Origin: Sanderia malayensis
Taxonomy: Eukaryota > Cnidaria > Scyphozoa > Semaeostomeae > Pelagiidae
Direction of reading: 5' to 3'
DNA length: 64,000 nucleotides
Assembly: GCA_013076295.1 (NCBI GenBank)
Contig: RQOL01000855.1
Location: forward strand, 3,550,564 to 3,614,563
This document shows, in pieces, positions 57,643 through 64,000 of the stretch. Under the pieces are notes generated by a model. The model was given only the letters and a program-made list of their open reading frames with translations. It was not told the origin of the DNA and made no database searches. Within the stretch, counting starts at the first letter, position 1. Every line of letters starts with the position of its first letter. A program made the position numbers and the translations under genes.

Positions 57643-57889
57643 GGCAGCAAGTGCTCGCTCAATCCTTAGCTCTCACTTTTCATAGACTCAGCAAATTACA
57701 CTTTACAAAGGGGGCTCAGATATTGAATATAAGACCCCCCGCGTAGGGCTGACGAGACGTTTGCTGCCATGAACCATTTCCGCGTACTCCCACATATAAC
57801 TTGTGTTGTTTTTTCTTGTATTCTGTCTCCGCTGCCAAATGCTAAAGATGAGTTCGCATCCAACTACACTTGGGGCGAAAAAAGGATTA
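57643..57889 (+). repeat. Split repeat B1
   Basis: Starts GCAGCAAGTGCTCGCTC and ends GGCGAAAAAAGGATTA; joined to A2 by one A. Confidence 0.88.
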
Positions 57890-57890
57890 A

Positions 57891-58208
57891 TTCTCAATTC
57901 CTGCCTGTCATGAATTGTGGTTAATAATTTTGTAGCCAGATAAATTAATTAACGTTTAGGTGACAAGAAGCCAAATCAATGGCGGGGCGCCACTATCTAT
58001 GCGAAAAAGACTTAACATGCTATAGCATAGGAACGCGAAGACGGCGTACGTCAATTCCCCTTAACCAATAAGATTACGGCAAACACACTCGTGACTAACA
58101 CTTAGCATTCAGAACAAATCATCTGTTTTCTAATTCTCCCCTCACTCGAATTGTGTGCGCCGTGCTAGAGACACACGAATTCGACTTCTGATTCAAGACA
58201 AAAATTTC
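57891..58208 (+). repeat. Split repeat A2
   Basis: Same 318 bp as A1. Beyond its end (58209) the sequence differs from that after A1, which fixes the repeat boundary. Confidence 0.9.
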
Positions 58209-58680
58209 CCGCCATCCCACCCTCTTACTTTTACCTAGCGTACCTTTTTGGATTGATTTTATTACTTAATTTATTATTATTATTATAGTGTTTAATTTAC
58301 CTTAATTCTGCTGCCGTACGTAGATATATTATAGTTTTTAAAAAGACATTAACTTTGCCAAGACACCTAGTGTGCCAGACTTTTTGCTGTTTCAATTTTG
58401 TTACGTCTTATCGCATTCCAGTATATCAGTAATATTAAGTTGCATTTAGAGAATTTATCCGATTTTCTGCAAAATGTTATAAATATCTATCTTGCATTAT
58501 CAATAAATATGAAATGGTTCCTCTGGTGGCAAGCCTCACTCATACAGCCTGATCAGATTTTGTTGTTGAAATTGTTGAATAATACTGGGGATCTCCAGCA
58601 TTCCGTCAAATATCAACCACATACGTCACTCACATTTTAAATTGGTTCCGGCATTAGAAATACGTTAACTCACTCACACA
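58209..58680. other. Unique segment between A2 and the 120-bp array
   Basis: AT-rich, with a short + strand frame at 58398-58640 that I do not recognise. It lies inside the retroelement but outside its repeats and known ORFs. Confidence 0.4.
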
Positions 58681-59200
58681 CGCCGCCTGGCTACGGGGCG
58701 CTCCCCCGTGCTTGAAGCAGGCTCTTTACACTATTGGCGAAGGAAAACAGGACTTACGTTTAAAAGGTGTCCTGGAGGCCTTGCCTCATGATACCTATGC
58801 ATCGCCCGGCAACGGGGCGCTCCCCTGTGCGCGAGGCATGCATTTTAAAAGATATGGTTAAAGAAAGCATGATTGCTTTTCAAAGGTGTCCGACAGGCCT
58901 TGCCCCATGATACCTATGCATCGCCTGGCAACGGGGCACTCCCCTGTGCGCGAGGCATGCATTTTTAAAGATATGGTCAAACGAAAACATGATTGCTTTT
59001 CAAAGGTCTCCGAGAGGCCTTGCCTCATGATACCTATGCATCGCCTGGCAACGGGGCACTCCCCTGTGCGCGAGGCATGCATTTTCAAAGATATGGTCAA
59101 ACGAAAACATGATTGCTTTTCAAAGGTGTCCGAGAGGCCTTGCCTCATGATACCTATGCATCGCCCAGCAACGGGGCACTCCCCTGTGCGCGGGGCATGC
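58681..59200. repeat. 120-bp tandem array, about 4.3 copies
   Basis: CATGATACCTATGCATCGCC recurs at exact 120-bp steps near 58786, 58906, 59026 and 59146; the first copy is more diverged. 120 is a multiple of three, and long frames stay open on both strands (40-residue repeating units). I do not call these proteins. Confidence 0.9.
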
Positions 59201-59303
59201 TATTCAAAACTTGTTTGCAGTTTGTTTTTATTCATGGTTTCACCTATGCTAACTACTCAGACCCGTTTTCGCATGAACTAGTTTCATTTCTACGCCGTGG
59301 CCA

Positions 59304-59547
59304 GCAGCAAGTGCTCGCTGAATCCTTAGCTCTCACTTTTCATAGACTCAGCAAATTACACTTTACAAAGGGGGCTCAGATATTGAATATCAGACCCCCC
59401 GCATAGGGCTGACGAGACGTTTGCTGCCATGAACCATTTCCGCGTACTCCCACATAACTTGTGTTGTTTTTTCTTGTATTCTGTCTCCGCTGCCAAATGC
59501 TAAAGATAAGTTCGCGTCCAACTACACTTGGGGCGAAAAAAGGATTA
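59304..59547 (+). repeat. Split repeat B2 (element 3' end)
   Basis: Near copy of B1, ending GGATTA, followed immediately by satellite TGGAAATCATTT. Confidence 0.88.
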
Positions 59548-61520
59548 TGGAAATCATTTAAATTTATCAATAGTTGCTACCACTATCTTTGAATAATCGC
59601 AAATTTTGCAAAAACTCCACGAATTGTCATGTTCCATATAGAAAGCGAAAATTTTGGCAAATGGCGAAGTATGGAAATTGGAGATCACTTGCATCTATTA
59701 AAAGCTACTACCAATATCGTTGCATAATAGCATTTTTTGCAAAAATTCAAAACTTCTTCAAGTCCCCTGTAGAAATCGAAAGTCTTCGCAAATGTCAAAC
59801 TAAGCATGTTGGAAGTCATTTCCATTTATCAATAGTTACTACCACTATCGTTGAATAATCGCATATTTAGCAAAAATTCAAAGAATGGAAAAGTCCTCTA
59901 TAGAAAGCGATAATTTTCGCAAATGTCAAGGTAAGTATATTGGAGATCATCTGCGTTTATCAAAAGTTACTACCACTATCGTTGCACAACAGCATTTTTT
60001 GAAAAAATCAAAAGATTTTCAAGTCCCCTATAGAAAGCGATAATTTTCGCAACTGTCAAAGTATGCATATTGGAGATCACCTGCATTTATCAAAAGTGAC
60101 TACCCCTATCGTTCAATAATCGCATGTTTTGCGAAATTTCAACAAATTGTCAAGTCCGCTATAGAAAGCGAAAATTTTGGCAAATGGTAAAGTATGCATA
60201 TTGGAAATCATTTGCATTTATCAAGAGTTGCTAAAACTATCTGTGAATAATCGCATATTTTGCAAAACATCTACGAATTGTCATGTCCCATATAGAAAGC
60301 GAAAATTTTTGCAAATGGCGAAGTATGGAAATTGGAAATCATCTGCATTTCTCAAAAGTAACTACCATTATCCTTGCACAACCGCATATTTTGCAAAAGC
60401 TCAATGAATTGTCAAGTGTCCTCTAGAAAGCAAAAATTTTCGCAAATGTCAAAGTATGGAAATTGGAAATCAGTTGCCTTTATTAAAAGTTACTACCACT
60501 ATCGTTGATTAATCGCATATTGTGCAAAAATTCAATGAATTGTCAAGTGCCCTATAGAAAGTGATAATTTTCGCAAATGTCAAAGTTTGCATATTGGAAA
60601 ACATTTCCATTTATGAAAAATTGCTACCACTATCGTTCCACAACCGCATATTTTGCAAAAGTTCAAAAAAATTTCAAGTCCCCTATAGAGAGGGAAAAAA
60701 TTCACAAATGGACAATATGCACATTGGAAATCTTTTCCATTTATCAAAAGTTTCTACCACTATCGTTGAATAATCGGATATTGTGCAAAAATTCAATGAA
60801 TTGTCAAGTCCTTATAGAAAGCGAAAACTTTCCCAAATGTCAAAGTATGCATACTGGAAAACATTTCCATTTATGAAAAGTTGCTACCACTATTGTTGAA
60901 AGTCGCCTATTTTGGAAAAATTCAAAGAATTGTCAAGTTAGAAAGCAATTATTTTCGCAAATGTGAAAGTTTGCATATTGGAAATGACTTGCATTTATCA
61001 AAAGTTACTACCACCATCGTTGCACAACAGCAAATTTTGCAAAAGTTCAAAAAAGTTTCCAGTCCCCTATAGAAAGCGATAATCTTCGCAAATGTCAAAG
61101 TATGCATATTGGAAACGACTTGCCTTTATCAAAAGTTACTACCACTATGGTTTCACAACAGCATAATTTGCAAAAATTCAAAAACTCTTCAAGTCCCCTA
61201 TAGGAAGGGAAAGTCTTCGCAAATATCAAACAACGCATATTGGAAATCATTTCCATTTATTAAAAGTTGCTACCACTATCGTTGAATAATCGCATTCTTT
61301 GCAAAAATTCTACGAATTGTCTTGTCCCATATAGAAAGTGAAAATATCTGCAAATGGCAAAGTATGGAAATTGGAAATCACTTGCATTTATTAAAAGTTA
61401 CTACCAATGTCGTTGCATAATAGCATATCTTGCTAAAGTTCAAAAAAATTTCAACTCCCCTATAGAAAGCTAAAACTTCGCAAATGGACATAATGCACAT
61501 TGGAAATCATTTGCATTTAA

Positions 61521-61991
61521 CAATAACGGTCACAGAGTACAACAATAAAAACACAAGTGTATAAGTTGGAACTGTATCGTTGATACTATAATTTTGGCTG
61601 CAAATGAGGTCATACAGGCTGTGTATCTAATATTAGACTAGAGACTAAAACACACTTTTTGGCTGAAAATATGCAACCACTACCAATGTTCTATCGAGGC
61701 CAATAAGGCCCCGAAGCTATACGATGCGTCTCGCAGGTTTCACGGAACATGCCCAGTGAACTGTGCCAAAACGTCCCCCACCCGTATTACTCGCGGTGTA
61801 TAGCTCGTGCACTACGGAACAAGCCAAGATGGTGAACTGTTCGAAGTGTGGTCACGAACACACTTGAAGAGTGGTTTGTGGAATTAATGAACTAAATTAA
61901 TTAAGCCACTAAATAGGTGGCCAAACAGCCAAAATAACAGCCAAAGTATTTCTCCAAATTGCAGTACCGATGATTTTTTTTGCTTTTTTTG
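61521..61991. other. Unassigned stretch after the satellite
   Basis: No gene seen. It follows the last satellite monomer and precedes the end of the YR gene on the - strand, so it may be the 3' non-coding part of that element. Confidence 0.35.
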
Positions 61992-62924
61992 TTATGGATG
62001 CAAAGTTGGAATGTCCGATTTGTGAATGCGAAGAATTAGGCTATTTTCCTCGGCTTGGCTACACTCTACCGGGCGAATATGTCTCGTGTAGCAATTGCTT
62101 GACCAGCGACCAAGTAGCTTAATTATGTTTTCTGGCGCATGCGCAGCTGCAACTGAGGTAGCAGCCCCAACACCAAAGCTGTGTAATGTGTAGAGTAAGT
62201 TGCTGTTGACCGAAGTACCAAGAAGGCCTTGGATGATAGAAGTAACTTTTGTGCGCGTGAGGAACGTGTTGTCTGTGAATACGAAGGCGGGATGGTTGGG
62301 CCGTAGACTGCCGGCCATGTGCTTGTATAAGGTTCGGACGGGACAAAGTGAGGAGCCAGAAGCCGCAAAGTAAATTGTGTGGCTAATGCCAAAGGGGTCA
62401 GTTTTTGATGTTTTGATTTTGACAGACGCGGCGGTTGATGTTACTTGTATATCGTCAACGAGAAGGCAAGAAGAACGGGCGTCAAATGAGAGCGGTTGTG
62501 GGGCACAAAGTTCCGAAGAGCGTAGAAAGCCGAAAAAGGCCGTAGTAAAAGCCGCCCAGATCTTGAGTTTATCGCCCTCAGGCCACGATGTTTTACATAG
62601 TTCATTTTTCAGCCTCTTTAAAATTCCAATTGTGATGGGAATTTTTTTATCACGTGATGTCAGGCCTTTTGTACGACGAAAGGCCCGTAAAGTAAGTTGT
62701 AATTGTGCCATGTCGGGAAGGTTGACTTGATGACCAAGTCATATATTCCAGAACCGGACCGCAGCCAGATAAGCTCGGATGGTTGAGTAACAGGCAGTTC
62801 GGGCAAGGTGTGTAGCAAATAAACAAAGAGAAGATTCAGATGATGGATGGTGCTGCCCGCAAAATGCTTCGTATGAGGCTCGACCATTGTCGTATACGCT
62901 GTGCGAAGAGGGGGCTAATGACAT
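61992..62924 (-). pseudogene. Tyrosine recombinase of a YR element, inactivated
   Basis: One frame runs from MSLAPSSHSVYDNGRASYE through AYLAAVRFWNI, a TGA stop (62739-62741), and on through MAQLQLTLRAFRRTKG to TAFFGFLRSSEL, SKTDPFG, HSFGVGAATS and LGRWSSNCYTRHI. Besides the stop, the HxxR box reads HSFG, so the second catalytic Arg is replaced by Gly. Closest in style to the YR at 36573. No RT or Gag for this copy is seen in the window. Confidence 0.8.
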
Positions 62925-62949
62925 TGACTGAAGATAGGAGCAATCGTGA

Positions 62950-63540
62950 ATTAGGCTTCTTAAATTAATGTTGATAAATCTAACCTCCTTATAATTTCAA
63001 ATAAGAAAACAACAAATATTACAGTTAATATTAAAATTAATAACGATTCCATTAAAGAAAAAGACTACATAGAATATCTTGGCGCTCTTCTTGATAACAA
63101 ATTAAACTGGAAACAACACGCTCAATATGTCAATAGGAAAATTTCAAAAGGCATCGGAATACTTGCGAAAATGAGACATTTTGTATCAACTGATATACTT
63201 CGACAATTATATCACGCTTTTATTGCTCCGCACATCAGATACGGCCTCATAAATTGGGGTAGTGCCTCAAAGTGCGCAATCACTAATTTAAGTCATAGTC
63301 TCAAGAAAGCAGTTAGAATTATGTCTTTTGCAGACTATAGAGCTAATTCACAGCCTTTATTTACTAAACTAGGTCTTTTAAACTTTGAAAATCTTCACAA
63401 ATTAGAAGTTGCTAAGTTCATGTATGACATAAGCAACAACAATTTAACATCGTTAATATGTGATTTATTTCCAAAAACAAAAATGAGACATAGTTACAAA
63501 TCCCGTCAAACTAGACAACTCGTCTTGGGGAATGTTAAAC
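62950..63540 (+). pseudogene. LINE reverse-transcriptase C-terminal fragment
   Basis: The frame contains YLGALLDNKLNWKQHAQYV, FIAPHIRYGLINWGSAS, SLKKAVRIMSF and LGLLNFENLHKLEVAKFMY, typical of the thumb and tail of a CR1/L2/Jockey-type RT. It is truncated at both ends; the sequence after about 63530 is unrelated. Confidence 0.75.
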
Positions 63541-63632
63541 ACGTGTATGTGGCGTCAATTTTAAAACCAAGGAGTGTGAATGAATTCGCCGGGACAACGA
63601 CTTGTTCTGGGGCTAACGGGACCCCCGGGTAA

Positions 63633-63825
63633 TAGAAAGATGTGTAGCGGTGTAAGCTTTGCAATACATGCATCGTATGATGTATTGGCAAAAAAGAAAA
63701 TGTGTAAATAATGCGTGCAATGAGTAACGTTGTATAATGAAAATATATATTTCAATAAAGTAATTATGATGCCACTATGGTAATAATTTTTATCAATATT
63801 GGTGACAGGATTAACTGCACATTAT
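63633..63825. other. No supported gene
   Basis: AT-rich flank with an AATAAAG motif near 63752. Overlapping short frames have no domain. Confidence 0.3.
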
Positions 63826-64000
63826 TACCGTATTTCCTCGATTAAACGCCCCCCCTCGATTAAAAGCCCCCCTCGAATAAACGCCCCCTTATGCTGCCAG
63901 CTTTTCCAATAAACGCCCCCCTCGATTAAACGCCCCCTCTTTGTGCAAAACCATGGCGACTTTCATTTTCTACGCTGTTGCTCGATAAAGCAAGAGTCAA
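63826..64000. mobile_element. End of a CCTCGATTAAACGCCCC-type MITE, cut by the window
   Basis: Begins TACCGTATTTCCTCGATTAA and continues with repeated CTCGATTAAACGCCCCC words. Related to the MITE ends at 27950 and 50180. The other end is outside the window. Confidence 0.5.

Larger units (their letters stand above)
54261..59547 (+). mobile_element. YR retrotransposon with split direct repeats (A1-ORFs-B1A2-array-B2)
   Basis: 318-bp A repeats at 54261-54578 (A1) and 57891-58208 (A2); about 245-bp B repeats at 57643-57889 (B1) and 59304-59547 (B2). B1 and A2 are adjacent with one base between, which mirrors the junction of a circular intermediate. Coding order is Gag, RT, residual RNase H, YR. 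Split direct repeats of this form are known from PAT/Ngaro-type YR elements. Left flank ...GTGTGCATAT and right flank TGGAAATCATTT join into a perfect satellite monomer, so there is no target duplication. A 1.1-kb stretch with a 120-bp tandem array lies between A2 and B2. Confidence 0.88.
44995..61520. repeat. Satellite array of about 130-bp monomers, broken by nested insertions
   Basis: The monomer contains CAAGTCCCCTATAGAAAGCG, TTCGCAAATGGCAAAGTATG, CATATTGGAAATCATTTGC, ATTTATCAAAAGTTACTACC, ACTATCGTTGAATAATCGC and ATATTTTGCAAAAATTC. Measured spacings are 125-131 bp. Blocks are about 44995-45173, 46033-46322, 47071-47210, 47633-47803, 50013-50179, 50642-51120, 53367-54260 and 59548-61520. 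Everything between is inserted. The reading frames in it shift from monomer to monomer and I take them as non-coding. Confidence 0.9.

Noticed and set aside
58858..59281. Frames on both strands with 40-residue repeats
   Set aside because: Explained by the exact 120-bp period; no evidence that either strand is translated. Kept as a repeat and raised as a finding.
44995..61520. CRISPR-like array
   Set aside because: Monomers are contiguous, about 130 bp and eukaryotic in context; no short repeat-spacer pattern.

Overview
This is eukaryotic, animal DNA. The two host genes at the left are many-exon genes with GT-AG introns. The right half is a pile of retrotransposons, DNA transposons and a satellite typical of an invertebrate genome. 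The sequence is AT-rich, introns are mostly 100-1200 bp, and the repeat mix (tyrosine-recombinase retroelements, Ty3/Gypsy, LINE remnants, TA- and TTAA-site MITEs) would suit a cnidarian, a sponge or another marine invertebrate. I cannot fix the phylum from sequence alone.

Region 1 (about 0.8-23.6 kb) is the genic part. A MALT1-type paracaspase runs on the + strand (2192-11881, 18 coding exons, 666 aa by my splicing). It has a death domain, a long disordered linker where vertebrate MALT1 has two Ig domains, the paracaspase domain with its His/Cys pair, and a C-terminal Ig3-like domain. Convergent to it on the - strand is an ortholog of RUNDC1 (13816-22919, 21 coding exons, 669 aa), a coiled-coil plus RUN-domain protein. 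The two genes are tail to tail with about 1.9 kb between their stop codons. Nothing suggests they work together; paracaspases act in NF-kB-type signalling and RUN proteins in small-GTPase or membrane-traffic biology.

Region 2 (23.8-29.1 kb) is a decayed inverted duplication of a multi-exon sequence, broken by a hAT-type element, a LINE tail and a TA-site MITE. It is followed by a short GC-rich tandem repeat.

Region 3 (29.1-41.1 kb) holds a very young Ty3/Gypsy element (29141-34607). It has LTRs that look identical, intact gag and pol, and a -1 frameshift signal. Next come an internally deleted LINE (- strand) and a DIRS/Ngaro-type tyrosine-recombinase retrotransposon (36573-40036, - strand) with gag, RT, RNase H and YR parts, all lightly damaged.

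Region 4 (41.1-45 kb) is a 2.9-kb unit with 460-470 bp inverted ends around a single tyrosine-recombinase gene, followed by a TTAA-flanked MITE and an inverted copy of a repeat also seen near 24.4 kb.

Region 5 (45-61.5 kb) is a satellite of about 130-bp monomers blown apart by at least seven insertions. These include a 5.3-kb retroelement with split direct repeats (A1-ORFs-B1A2-array-B2) at 54261-59547, an internally deleted inverted relative at 51121-53366, another YR-element relic at 47804-50012 carrying a solo Gypsy LTR, and TA-site MITEs. Because the array is repetitive, the empty target site of each insertion can be read directly.

Region 6 (61.5-64 kb) carries a dead YR gene, a LINE reverse-transcriptase tail and another MITE end.
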